A stretch of DNA of 64,000 nucleotides from Erythrophleum ivorense (taxonomy: Eukaryota; Streptophyta; Magnoliopsida; Fabales; Fabaceae), in assembly GCA_026724425.1 (NCBI GenBank), contig JAIUCV010000001.1:17652556-17716555 (forward strand), given 5' to 3'. The stretch's first letter is position 1; every line of letters begins with the position of its first letter. The notes beneath the pieces are model-generated. The model searched no databases. It was not told the origin of the DNA and saw only the letters and a program-made list of their open reading frames with translations. The position numbers and the translations under genes were made by a program. Below, piece after piece: positions 35,638 through 47,198 of this stretch.

Positions 35638-38600
35638 ATATGTAGTTAAATTTCATTTACATCATGGGGTATCTTTTGTTGTATATATGTCAACTCCTTG
35701 AGCTAATTGAAATAATGTTTTGATGACTATGATGTATAATTGAACTCTTTCTTAAAAGGTGAGCTAATAAGGCCCATTTTCTTTAGAAACTATTTTGTTA
35801 TGAATGTGACATGGTTATGTAACTTTTCCTTACTTTTGCCTAAAAAATTAGTGAGTTAGCTTCCACCTATACTACAAATAAATCAATCAATATAGACAAT
35901 CATGTAAAATGGCCATACTAAGTAAAAAAGGTTACAATCAAGATATGCTTAGCAGGAGCTTTATGCCAATTATGCTTATTCTTATTTAAAATATATTTTT
36001 TTAATATATTTTTAAAATTCTTTGCATAGTAACTAGCCTAAGATAGTTTGAATGCATGTTGTTAGGAAATAATTTTTTGTGATTGAATTTGTATATGTTG
36101 TCTCAACCCTAGGATCTAGAACCTATTTTATACTCTCTTGAGGCAAATTAATAGGTATTACATAATTTTGAGAAATAATTTAGGCACTTATTTGTTTTAA
36201 TTATGCCTTTCAAGCCTGACCTATATATATGTATATATTTTGTTTGAACCTTATTGGTGTAACGTCCGATTTTTCATAAAACATTAAATGAGTCAGTTTT
36301 CAAAGAAAGTCCCCTAAGATGAGTTATTTAAGACCAACAAAAATTATAATAAAATTCTAAATAATAGAAAATGAGGATTTGAGCCCTGAGTTGCCCAGAA
36401 ATCGGGGCCGCAATGACTCAAAATTTGCTGAAAGGCCAATGACATTTTCGTAAATAAGTGCAAATTTGGAAAAACACATAGGAGGTCTTTTTAAATGAAA
36501 GTTTTGAGTTCTCCGGGGTTCTCAAAGACCTTGAAAACCATAGGAAGCCTTGGCACCAGTAAAATCCCTCCGGTGGATATTTTTCAATGTCGGTGTACCC
36601 AAACTTTGACAGATTCATTCAAAAAGGTTTTAGCTTTGATTTGAGTGATTCTAAAGGTATTTTATAAAATTAAGAACCTAAATTTCATGATAGCAAAGAT
36701 GGTTCTTAAAAAGAAGTTAAAACGAAACTAAAATGAAAATGCCAAAATGAAGGGACAAAATGGGATTTTTTCAAATCTTTATTTTCTTGAACTTTCTATA
36801 TGATGCATGTCCCTTCTTCTCCCATGTTGACTGACTTGCTTCTGCCCAAAAATAGAGAGGAAGACTAGAAATTTTAGGCACACAAGGGAGGAGGTAAAGG
36901 AAGGAGAAAAGGCCAAGAAAAAGGTATAAAATTCTTGGATTTTCTTAGTTCTTCCTTAAGCAAAGTTGTTCTTCTCTTTCTCTCCTTTCCTTCTATGGTT
37001 TTCTTGAAATATTTGATGTTATTTTGGGGGCAGAACAAAGAGAAAAAATTCATGTTTGAAGGGAGGCAACCAAGAGAAAGTAAGAAAACAAGGTAAAACT
37101 TTCATTTTTTGGTAGCTTCTTCCTCCCCTTTCCTCTTGCACGATTTGGCCACCATGAGCCCAATTCTTAGGAGCTATTTTCTATCCAAACCAAGGGGGGA
37201 TTAGAGGTTTTGGAGTGCAAGGATTAAGAATCTATCATTGGAAGCAAGTAAAAGGAATTAAAAAATAAGATAGAATAATTAGGGATCCAAGTGCTCCCTT
37301 GAAAATCTAACTTGATATAATTGTTCCTATGTTTAAATAAGTATTTGAATGAGTTTCTAAGATCCCTAAGAACCCCCTCATGTGCTTCCTCCATCAAGAA
37401 AACAAAGCAAAGTCCATGAAGGCCAAATTCTTTCATAGGTTTGGCCAAGTGAGTTCCACATACCTAGGGATAGTTTTAAATTTTTTTCAAACCTATTTTT
37501 GAGTCATATATGATGAATGAATATGAGGGGAAGCCTTAGGAAAAATTTAGGAGGCTTAGAGAATGAGTTAATGCTTTATGCTCCATAATGTGACCTAAGG
37601 AAGCAACATATACTTAGGCTCTTGGTTTTAATTGTGTGATGACTTCAAGAGGCTTAAAGGGAGTCAAGAATCATATATTAAAGGAAAGAATAGGGCCTAG
37701 ACTTCAAAGAGTGGATGTGGCTTCATTAGGTGCCATTAGGAACCATAATTGAACCATAAAACAAAGTTAGAGTTCCAAATAGATAAGTAACTTTGATAAT
37801 GGTTCCAAGAGTCTAATTGGTTCCTATTTTGTGTGATTAGGCCAAGGAAAACAAGCCCCACCTAGTTGTGAGTGTGTAGCCATGGGAGGAGATCCAATTT
37901 CAAGAGAAAAAGTGTGCTTGTGTGGCAAAGGTAGCTCTCTCTCTTTTCTCCCATGCATGAATGAATGTCTAAATTGTCTTTGAATGTGTGTATGTGTATT
38001 TTAAGCTATGAATTGTGTTTTGGTATGATGCCTATGTTCCATGGAATCATAGTGTTGCATTATGTATTCAAATGATGCCTAGAATGTTTGCATTGGTTTG
38101 CTTGAATGTGGAGAGGCCAAGAACCTTCTATCTTCGGTGAGGATGAGCCAAGAGTCCTTAAAAGTGGTTGAGACCAAGAGAAAGTCTCCCAAGAGCTAGG
38201 TTTAGTTTAAGGCTTTTGAGAAAAAGGGTGAGGCAAGTCCAAGAACCTTAAAAAAAGTGGGTGAAGCTAATCCATTTATTTGGTAAACCTAAATATACTA
38301 TGTGTGCTTTGTGTAAATGCCAAGAATGCATCTTTAACCATTTCAAGTGTTAGTATGCCATGCATGCATTTTAAGGCTTGTATTAGATTCTTTATGCATG
38401 ATTGAATGGGAGATGAGCTATTAGGATTCTTTGAATCTCACTCCCTCCTCTCCAATATCTTAATATGCTAGGTGGAGCCAATGAACAAGGAAATGGAAGT
38501 CACCAAGGTGGAAGATAAAGCTTTGGCCCTAAATTGCTTGATTTTGCTTATGTTGTAACCAAAGGAATGGCACATGATGTAATCTTTTGATAGAATTGAT

Positions 38601-38778
38601 ATACAATAAATGGAACATGTGTAAATATCCTAATAGATGATATATGTATGAAATTTGATGATAAATGGAATGTATTGCAATTTTTGGATATTGAATGGCC
38701 ATTTCAAGTGCATGTTTCTTAGCACATAGCATAGGGATAGAAAATGAAATTTTATGTTCTAGATATTTACAACTTTGA

Positions 38779-39102
38779 TGTAAAGTCTCACATCTGATAG
38801 GAAGGTTCTAGGCTAAGGCCTTATAAGTGGGGGCGAAGCTCTCCCCACCAACGACGCACTTCTCTCTTGAGCGAAGGCTGGGTGTAAGACCCTCGAACCT
38901 CAAGGGAAGGCAAACCCAGCAATCTGGTTAAAGGTCATGTGCTAGACAATACCTTAAGGAGGGGTTAGCCATGCTTCCACCCAATGGCATGCTTTCCTAT
39001 GAGCTAAGCGAGAAGGGACAAACCCTAACAAACCAAGAAGGTAAGGTCACAGACCCACGAACTGGGAAGGAAGGGACAATACTTGTGAGGGCTTTGTATG
39101 TG
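38779..39102 (+). mobile_element. TRIM-type LTR, long variant, left end of X
   Basis: Starts TGTAAAGTCTCACATC and runs to GGCTTTGTATG, directly before the primer site. It matches the array LTRs at 50388-51197 at both ends (GTCCCACATCGG-like start; GAAGGAAGGGACAATAC near the end). It is about 130 bp longer, with an internal block (about 38870-39000) that looks like a diverged second copy of the GGACAATAC-containing half. The class resembles a widespread plant TRIM-like repeat. It does not end in the expected CA, so the right edge is uncertain. Confidence 0.6.
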
Positions 39103-39103
39103 T

Positions 39104-39115
39104 TGGTATCAGAGC
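39104..39115 (+). other. Primer binding site, initiator tRNA-Met type
   Basis: TGGTATCAGAGC, complementary to the 3' end of plant initiator tRNA-Met and the usual minus-strand primer site of many plant LTR elements. It lies directly after the TRIM-type LTR and opens the interior that ends in the polypurine tract at 43718. Confidence 0.8.
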
Positions 39116-42100
39116 AAAGTTCTAGGCTCTTTTAGATTGGATTTGGCTTGAGGAAGTAGCAATAGGGCTATGTAAAAGGCTTGAATGGATAGGTAGAGCC
39201 TTGTATGAGACATGTTGGGTGTATGAGTATAGTTTGTAGCTTTGCTCATGAAAAGTAAGTTGTAGAATGGTCTTAGAGTAGCTTAAGCAGAGCTAAGCTT
39301 GAGCGGAGCTAAGGGATCCGACAGCTGGAGCTCCACGTGATATGATAGTTCGCCAGGATCAGTAACAAGCCCTAGATATAAACGATGAGAAATGCTCTTA
39401 TTGATAGGAAGAGGCTTGCTAGAGAGTGTGTGTGAGGCCTAATTCTCCCTTGTAGCCATACTCAGGCCATTCTCAACTATCTCGCATAAGATAGAGATGA
39501 GTGGTGATACAGCGTAGTATGAGATGAGACTACGACCGCACAATACCAATTTAGAGGGGAAATAAGAAGAGAGTTACCCCTAACCACGACACCCGAATGT
39601 CTAGATAAGCATTAAAACCTGAAAAGCTAATTCCCTCAAGCCAGAGGTTTAAGTTACAAGTTACACCTTAAAGCCCGACAACCCTGAGATGATAAGCAGC
39701 TATGTATGAATGAAGCAAGAAATAAAACCTTCTAGCTTGATGACGGATTAGATATAGAGGCAATGAGGCTCAGGTTAGTAGCTAAAGATGAAGATCTAAT
39801 CCCTAAAAAAGTAAGCCAATCAGAGGTCGTTAGCTACGACCGTTAGCCGTGACTAATTAGTTGCTTAGCCGTGGCCAATTATTTCATAGAAACAGTAAGG
39901 CAATTTAGAGAATTCCTCGCCGTAGCCAATTAAGAAGTTAACCGCGGTCAATACTCAGATAGGAAAATTAAGGTGAACTCAAGACTGATTAGCCATGGCG
40001 AATGGTAGTATGAATGCCTCGTTGGTCATATTCAGGCCAATTTAAGAAAGGAGTTGATAAGGGGTCAGACAACCCACAAAGAATGGGAACCCCTAGTATA
40101 AGTAGAGGAAAAGAGTAATGAATGATTACAGAAGATTAGTAAGAAATCTATGGGCCTAATAAATGAGATTAAGGAAAGAGCTCAACACAGAGAAGTTAGA
40201 CATAGGGATGATGAGGTTATTGAGACCTGCCTATGAGGTGTTGACTCTAACTTAGGGTGCTACCCTGTAAGACACTGAATGATAGAATGTAGTGTAGCCT
40301 CGAAATAATGTAAGATAAAATTACCAGTAGCGAGGCACATAGTGAGTGTCCTAGAATGGCGTACCCCATGGGTAACACTTATAGGTAAGTATGAGTAGCC
40401 AGTAATAGAGACCCAAAAAAGAATAAGGATAGTTAGTAAGCTACAGGTCCAATGAGATGACTAGCCTAGGCTGAGCATAAGCTAAAGCCTAGGGAGATGA
40501 CCAGTAGCATCGTTCCAGGTGAGATATGTGAATGAAAGGTTTAGTAAAAGTTCTCCCTAGATCGAGAAAGAAAGGATAAGACATCATGAAGTCAGGGAAA
40601 CCACCAAGTAGTGATTAGCAAATTCCCTAAGATAGACCCCCTGAGTCATAAAGCATAGTGATAAAGGAAGCGAGGAAGAACTAAGAAACTAGCTATAGAA
40701 AAGATACCCTTGCTTTAGTAATGATTAAATAAGTAAGCTAAGCCCAGTAAAGTAAATAGATAAGGGTCTGATAGTTAGTTAGATAAGCTCCCTAATATGA
40801 GAATGCAGGGGTTAAGGCATATGCATGATTAGAGCACCCGGTAGAGCATAAGCTTTCAGTAAGATAGAATTCAGATATTGAGAATACATGTTCTGGATTA
40901 GGTTAGCAAAACCCTAAAAATAATATATTGTGCTCCTGGGGATAAGGCTAAAGAGGCTAAATAGAGACAAAGCCTAGCTTTGATCCAAACGTAGAAATGA
41001 GCTGAGACAAATAGCTAATGCCTTCGTAACCTCAAAAAAGCTTGAGGGAGCTAGAGACCGCCTCAGAAGGTGAGCCTCATGTTACATAGAGAGAGAGTGT
41101 AAGCCGAGAGCACCACAAAATATAATTCTTGAGCTTTCATGAAATAGAATTTTCTTACCGAGGGATGGTCTAGCTAAGAGCAGAGTAAGAATATGAACAA
41201 AACATAGACCCCCTTGATGTTACAGAGAGAGATAAGTAGAGGAATCTCAGGAAAATGTAGGTATTCTTGAGCGTAAAGAAACTTGAACTGACAACAGAGA
41301 CAGTCAGTAGTAACACATCCTTTACTTAAGTAAGAGGATAAGAAAGGTAAAAAGGGAGAGGAAATATGACAGTGCTCAAGCCAAGGACATAATAGATTAA
41401 GATTAAATATCCAGTTTATGTGCTCGAGTATTTGAGAAAGCACACATGTCCTTGGCATAGATGCCCTTCTGCATGATAACGCCCAAAGTAAAAATAGCTG
41501 GGGCAATACAGAGAGATCTCGGGATGAAACAGAGGAAGAATCCTATTTTCCCTGAGCACTCTTCGAGAATAAGGCAGATAGAGGTAAGTAAGGAAGGAAT
41601 ACTTTAGATTGTTGGGAAACTTGCAATATATAGGCAATAGTGGCTTTGAGCTCAGTCATGAGGTGCTCGTGTATTAGTGTTTGATGTGATGGTTTGCTTG
41701 CAACAATGGCTACATGATATTAGGCCTGATTAACCTAATAGTAATGTAACTTGAGTGCATAGCAAATAACGACATCAATCACCAAAGTGTTCCAATAATC
41801 GAAAGGTATCCTAGTTAGTTAAATAATGAGATAAGTTAGAAAAGAAAGGTAAAGGGATTCCAATAATATCAGAATAATGAGAAAAGCATGCATAAAGGAA
41901 TCCATAGTAAAGAATATTTAGATCTAGATAGCATGAGTTCAGTATGTATGATCTGAGTCCCTTATAGTACATGTAAATGAAATGAATAGGGACCGGTGCA
42001 TAGCCTCTCTCCTGCTAGAGATGTTAACCACACTCAATGTGTGAGATGCCCTAATGCCAAAGCACTTAAAAGCAGAATGTGGGCATAGTTAGAAACTATA

Positions 42101-43717
42101 GGGATATGAGAGGAGGGCTAGAAAGAGTATATGTAAAGTGAGCAAGTCAATAGAGTAAAAAAAAAAGCCCAAGTAAAAAGAGGGCTGAAGTGGGAATCTG
42201 AGGATCTTATGAGGAGCGATGAGTGAAATTGAAGTGCTCCCTAGTATCAGTATGCCAAGATCTTAGAGAATCAAATTACATAGAACCCACTTTGCATGAA
42301 GAGCACGATGTACCTCTGAGTTTAGCCTCAGCTATTATGGGCGATAGTTACAGGACTTGGTGAGTATGTATTTCACTGTCAGATATAGTGATCTTAGGCT
42401 TTGATGTCTCCCAGAGATAGATCGTAGTAGATCTTAGCATATCACAGCAGGTTGCAGTAGACCCTAGCAGGGCTTTGAGAGGTCATAGTAAACCCAGGGA
42501 TCATAGTAGATCCCACAGAGTTATAGAGAGCCCTAGCCATAAAATGATAGTTCTCTAGTGAGATGACGGCCTAAGATAGTTTTACAGAGCAGTTAGTCTC
42601 AGAGACCAGTACAATTTTAGCTGGCCTTTGTCTCAGAGACTATATGTCTCCTGAGTCTGGCAGACCGTTGCCATGGAGATATAAAGGCTTTACTCAGACA
42701 GTTAGACCACTAACTAGATCTCTTTAGAGATGAACATAGTGTATGGGATAAGGAAAGCAAGAAATTAGCTTTCTAGAGTTAAAACCAAATGAACCACTAC
42801 CTAGCAGAGAGTAGCCTTGACCAAGGGATAGAGAGATCCTCACATGCTAGCTTATGTATTCAGAAAAGGGTCAGGTGTAATTTTATATAAGGTAAGTGGT
42901 ATAGTATATCTCCAATGAGTAAAACTATGAGAATAGCTAGCATCCTAGTAGAACTTAGCAGTAGTCAGTGGTAGTAGCTCTTCGGTGATAGTATGAGACA
43001 TACAGGTTAGGCCAATCAGTATTGAATTGAAGGACTATAAAATGCCACTATAAGTGAGCAAAGAAAGTGAAAAAAAAGTCCCGGCCTACAGAGACAGATG
43101 TACTAGTAAACAGAGAAATTAGGATCATTAAAAGCAAAAACCCCTCAAAGGAGCTGTAATCCCAGTAAGCAGTTACGATATGAGGCCTATGACAGAAAGA
43201 GATGTGAATTGTAATCATGGGATGAGCTAGTAAGAAAAACATGGAGATGAACAGTGGACGGAACATGTAAATAAATAAATAGACAGATAGAAACCTCCAA
43301 TAGCTATAATGATTAGAAAAGATGATGAGATGTTATGAGAAGCCATTTAGAGAGGATAGGGAGACATGATATGAAATAAGTTACCTCCCAAGATGTGTAA
43401 ATGAGTCTACTAAAAGAAACATTAATCCTGCGAACGGGTTAACATTGGCCCTACATGATTAGTAAGCTCTCCCAAGATAGGCCTCTAGAGTTAAAAATTT
43501 CTTTCCCTTATGAGAAAGAACTAGCTAGTATTTTATAGTAATAGAACCCTTATTAATAACTAGCAATGAAAAATCCCCTGCCTAAGAGAAAATTCGAACG
43601 AATGAAATCACTGAGAAAGCGTATAGAGTTAGGAAGAAGGGAAAGAAAAGAGCAGTTAGTTAAAAAAGAAATAGTAAGAGAAAGTGCACCCCTAAAATTC
43701 GAGGACAAAATTTATTT
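39116..43717 (+). mobile_element. Non-coding interior of X (LARD-like)
   Basis: A 4.6-kb purine-rich region with no + strand frame of 60 codons; the minus-strand frames (41174-41506, 41416-41637, 43048-43266) are unrecognised. It ends in TTCGAGGACAAAATTT, a typical 3' internal end of Ty3/Gypsy elements, then the polypurine tract. A primer site, polypurine tract and no coding capacity fit a large retrotransposon derivative that depends on another element's enzymes. Short diverged repeats are visible: GCCGTGGCCAATTA-like units at 39826-40010, TAGTAGATC-like units at 42415-42520, and GTCTCAGAGAC twice at about 42595 and 42630. Confidence 0.65.
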
Positions 43718-43731
43718 AAAAGGGGGAGAAA
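43718..43731 (+). other. Polypurine tract before L11
   Basis: AAAAGGGGGAGAAA immediately upstream of TGTAACATCTGG, the start of L11. This is the plus-strand primer position expected of a 3' LTR and ties the non-coding interior to family L rather than to the TRIM. Confidence 0.8.
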
Positions 43732-43830
43732 TGTAACATCTGGTCCCTCTATAAACATGAGAAACGCTGTCACACCTACACTTTACATACACTATAGCTT
43801 ACCATATGAAGGATCTTGTACTACTAACAG

Positions 43831-43945
43831 AAGACCCTGTTGACAAGGTCTTACGTTTTACAAGGCGAAATCCAAGATCCTGTCGACAAGGTCTTTAATT
43901 TTCTTAGTGTGGAGTCCAAAATCCTGTCAACAAGATCCTAGACCT
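43831..43945. repeat. Three tandem ~43-bp units near one end of G
   Basis: Units start at 43831, 43874 and 43918 with AAGACCCTGTTGACAAGG and variants. The core CTTGTCGACAGG is nearly self-complementary. Confidence 0.7.
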
Positions 43946-44460
43946 AAAAAGATAATTGTCATGCCTAGACAACCTTCATCATTTTCACAAGAAAACCATA
44001 AGTTGATGATGCTAATGTGCTAGAACTAATCCCATGGTTATCATAATCATTTTCATGTAATGCAAACATAGGAGTTTACTTGTATCGGGAGTTCGGTAGC
44101 CCTAATAAACATCACAGTTAACTTACGGTAGATATCTCATGTATGATATTTATACAAATCAAAAGAGAGATTAATACTACAATGTTACATCCTCACTAGA
44201 GTCAAACTTTACATTCAACCCTTGTTCAAAGGATTCACAAGACCAATTACAGACAATATGTAATTTATGGGTTAGTTTGTTCGTTCTCTATTTGTCTGGC
44301 TCCATTCATAGCATAATTAATACCTGTAAAATAGTCAATTTATAGTGAGATAAAATCTCAGTAGCTAACCATGTACTCAAGAAACACATATATAAATATA
44401 GCACGGATTACTATCCAGGATACATTCGATGCATACTTCGGTATCGGAGCATGTAATATC

Positions 44461-44639
44461 TAGGTAGCAGCATGTTCATTCGTTAGGCTAGGCAGCAGCA
44501 CATTCTCATTCGTTAGGCTACCATAGCAGCGTATTCTCAATCGTTAGGCTACGTAGCAGCATATTTTTATTCGTTAGGCTACGTAGCAGCATTTTTTATT
44601 CGTTAGGCTACGTAGCAACATATTTTCATTCGTTAGGCT
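44461..44639. repeat. Minisatellite, six 29-31-bp units, in G
   Basis: Units contain GTAGCAGCATATTTTCATTC then GTTAGGCT. Starts at 44461, 44490, 44520, 44551, 44581 and 44610. The later units are more alike than the first three, suggesting recent expansion at the right side. Confidence 0.9.
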
Positions 44640-45872
44640 GCCTTGCTTCGATTATTGGCCAATAACAGCAATATAGTACTCATAAAGAGTCATCTTAGTA
44701 GATATACATGCAACCAAACACAGCATAGGGACTTTGGGATTTCATCTAATGCATTAACATAAATAACAAAGTGAGTACAGTGTTAACTACCTGTTTTGTC
44801 ACTGTCGTTTTGTCACGTTATTCCTTAGCCCTGGTTGTCCCAATGGCCTTCCTAAATTTCAATCATGCATAGTACTAATTAAGAATGAGTCATGGTTAAT
44901 ATTTACATTGCAACTAAATTACTAATCCCCCCATACGAAATTCCTAAATCCCTTTTTCTAGTTAACTATTGGAATTCCCAATTATAAACAATCACATCCT
45001 TGCTTTCCTTTCCTTCTCATTCATTAGTTACTATCTAAGTTATTCATATGTGGTCCAGTTCTATAAAGCTAAGTCCTTAGCCCTTATTTTCAAGCTGGAT
45101 TCTCAATTTTCCATGTAAAGTCACACTACAACAGTAAAAGAATGAAAACTACCACAGTCTCAATTTAACTACATTTTCGGACCTGTTTTTGTGAAATTTA
45201 TTTCCTCCACTAAATGACCTCCAAAAATCGTAAAAATTGGCAGAGTGACCCCTCATTATGTTAGTTATAAGCCACAGAAATAGTTTTCAAGAATTCCCAG
45301 GGATATCCCCTGAACTCCTACTGTTTTGGTCACTACCTCAGTTGAGCTCGCTGTACACTGCCCCTTGCTGTTCCTGGCTTTGTTATCCTACCAAATGAGC
45401 CTAAGACTTTGTAAACCTGACGTGATACGTCTTAGCTACCTCCCCACCAATTTTCATGCACTAATTCCTTTGTTTACCCATTTAACAAAATTCTTTATGA
45501 AATCAGCCCCAGGCTGTTCCGTACAGAAGCTAAATTGAATTAGTGGGTTGTTTTCTTTAATTTACCTTGTTCCAAAAATTCTATAATTTTTCAGATTTCA
45601 AGTATGAGGGATAGACAACCTGTTATAAAAATTTTGGCTTCAAAATCCTTTTCTAACTAATTCTACAAGGCCAAAACATCCCAGTCCAGAACAAGGGAGC
45701 AACTTGGAGCTTACCTCTTTTTTGGAGCCCTTGTACTTCGGTTTTTCCTTTTCTTCTCTCCTCTCCTATGGCTATCCGAAATTTCTTCCTTCCTTCCCTT
45801 ATTTCCCTCCACCTAAAATGAGTTAAAGTGAAGGGTAATTAATGCAATGGACAGCTCCTGCTTTCCACCGCT

Positions 45873-46182
45873 ATTAGGTGGCATGAAGGTAGATTACAAT
45901 TTCATGAATCAGTGCAAGTGGCTAGGTGGCAGCAGCTATGTATCTTACTCTCATGTAATCCATATATATTAAAGCAATATTTAACTCCCACTATCACAGC
46001 ATAGATGGCACCAGCAAATCACAATTTAATTAGGTGGCATGAAGGCAAATCATCATTCCATGAATCAGTGCATGTGCTAGGTGGCAGCAGATGTGTCTTA
46101 CTCTCATTTAATCTATATATATTAAAAGCACTACTTAGCTCCTGCTGTCAAACCAAATACGGCATTAGCAAATCACAATTTA
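45873..46182. repeat. Tandem duplication of ~155 bp in G
   Basis: The block starting ATTAGGTGGCATGAAGG at 45873 recurs at 46029 with the same order of landmarks (CATGAATCAGTGCA, GGTGGCAGCAG, TCTTACTCTCAT, GCAAATCACAATTTAAT). The second copy runs into a TA microsatellite at 46182-46206. A second TA run lies at about 46423-46446. Confidence 0.8.
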
Positions 46183-47190
46183 ATATATATATATATATAT
46201 ATATATGAAGGTAGGTGGAGCAAGCATGAGGTGTCCTTATCCTAGATTACTTAAGCCATTCATTTCATGCAACCTTCCTTTCTAGCTCCACCACGGCTGA
46301 ATACATTTCCTTAATGCAATCAAACATCATCTACCACATATACTCACACACCTTACACATGGAAGCACGAGGTGGCACTGGTGAATTCCCACATCTAAAG
46401 AAGAAGCAAGCCGTGGTCAATTAGTATATATATATATATATATATGTATATTTACATCACTTGCATCTAATACACAAATTGTGTATGACGCCTAATCCCC
46501 ATAACTAAACATAATGCCAAGTGACCAAGTGAATGCTTATGCTCTTGTGTGGTGATGGTGTCAAATGGGTGTAACTAAAATAATTAAAATCCCTTCTTTC
46601 CATACTATTTAATTGAGTGGACTGATATGGGTTATGCTATCAGTTATAGGAAGTTCGGAATGTGACAAATGCGATGTTCGGTTTCTCCGTAAACGTAAGA
46701 AATATGCCAAATATAAAAGGAAGTCCTTGAAATAGAAGGAATTAGGGCCAACTAAAATTATGATAAAATTTTAAATATTAGAAAATGAGGATTTGATGTT
46801 TAAGATGCCTAAAAACCAGAGCCAAAAGAGCTTAGAAAATTTACCGAAGGAAGTAGGGGCATTTTTGTAATTTTTGGAAAATTTGAAAACTCACATGAGG
46901 CCTTTTTAAATGAAAAGTTTAAGCTTTTTGGGGCTCTCAGAGGCCATGAAAACCATGAAAAGCCCTAGAGCAGTTGAAAGCCCTCCAGTGAGCGAGTTCG
47001 GCAAAGGTTGACCAAAACTTTGACTGAACAGTTCAAAATGATTTTAAATCCAATTTGAGTGGTTCCAAAGGAATTTTATAAGTTAGAAAGCCTAAATATT
47101 ATGATGGAAAAGAAGGATTTCGAAAAGGAGTTGAAATGAGCCTAAAATGAAAAAGCCAAGAAGAGGGACTAAAATGCAAATGTAAAAAGT

Positions 47191-47198
47191 TATATAAA
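47191..47198 (+). promoter_or_regulatory. Putative LTR TATA box in L11
   Basis: TATATAAA, the best TATA match in family L, about 555 bp into the LTR once G is removed. It is followed by TTCTGCCC…AGAGAAG leader sequence conserved between copies and by a donor-like AAGGTATG about 145 bp downstream. Confidence 0.55.

Larger units (their letters stand above)
32681..36252. other. AT-rich retroelement debris without genes
   Basis: About 3.6 kb of strongly AT-rich sequence. Visible parts: TA runs at about 32384-32402 and 34037-34056, a compound microsatellite at 34318-34350, a GAGAT-N4-ATCTC palindrome at about 32881, and a possible RNase H remnant near 35575. Short frames (33384-33584, 33885-34142, 34747-34983, 35329-35517) are low-complexity and not recognisable. 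No element boundary could be fixed. Confidence 0.5.
43768..46667. mobile_element. Solo LTR G, 2.9 kb, unrelated to family L, TSD AACGC/AATGC
   Basis: Begins TGTCACACC and ends GGAATGTGACA, so it has 7-bp inverted ends TGTCACA/TGTGACA. Flanks are AACGC (43763-43767) and AATGC (46668-46672); the single difference is C to T at a CpG. Removing it restores the L11 start (GAGAAACGC then GATGTTCGG), which matches L7 and L8. Contents: three ~43-bp units (43831, 43874, 43918), TGAGAT-AAA-ATCTCA (44346-44360), a 30-bp minisatellite, a ~155-bp tandem duplication and TA microsatellites. Probably a Ty3/Gypsy LTR; orientation not fixed. Confidence 0.8.

Noticed and set aside
38779..39102. Cassandra-type TRIM with a 5S rRNA-derived segment
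   Set aside because: I looked for the 5S internal promoter words (AGTTAAGCGTGC, GGGTGACC) and do not find them here or in the array.
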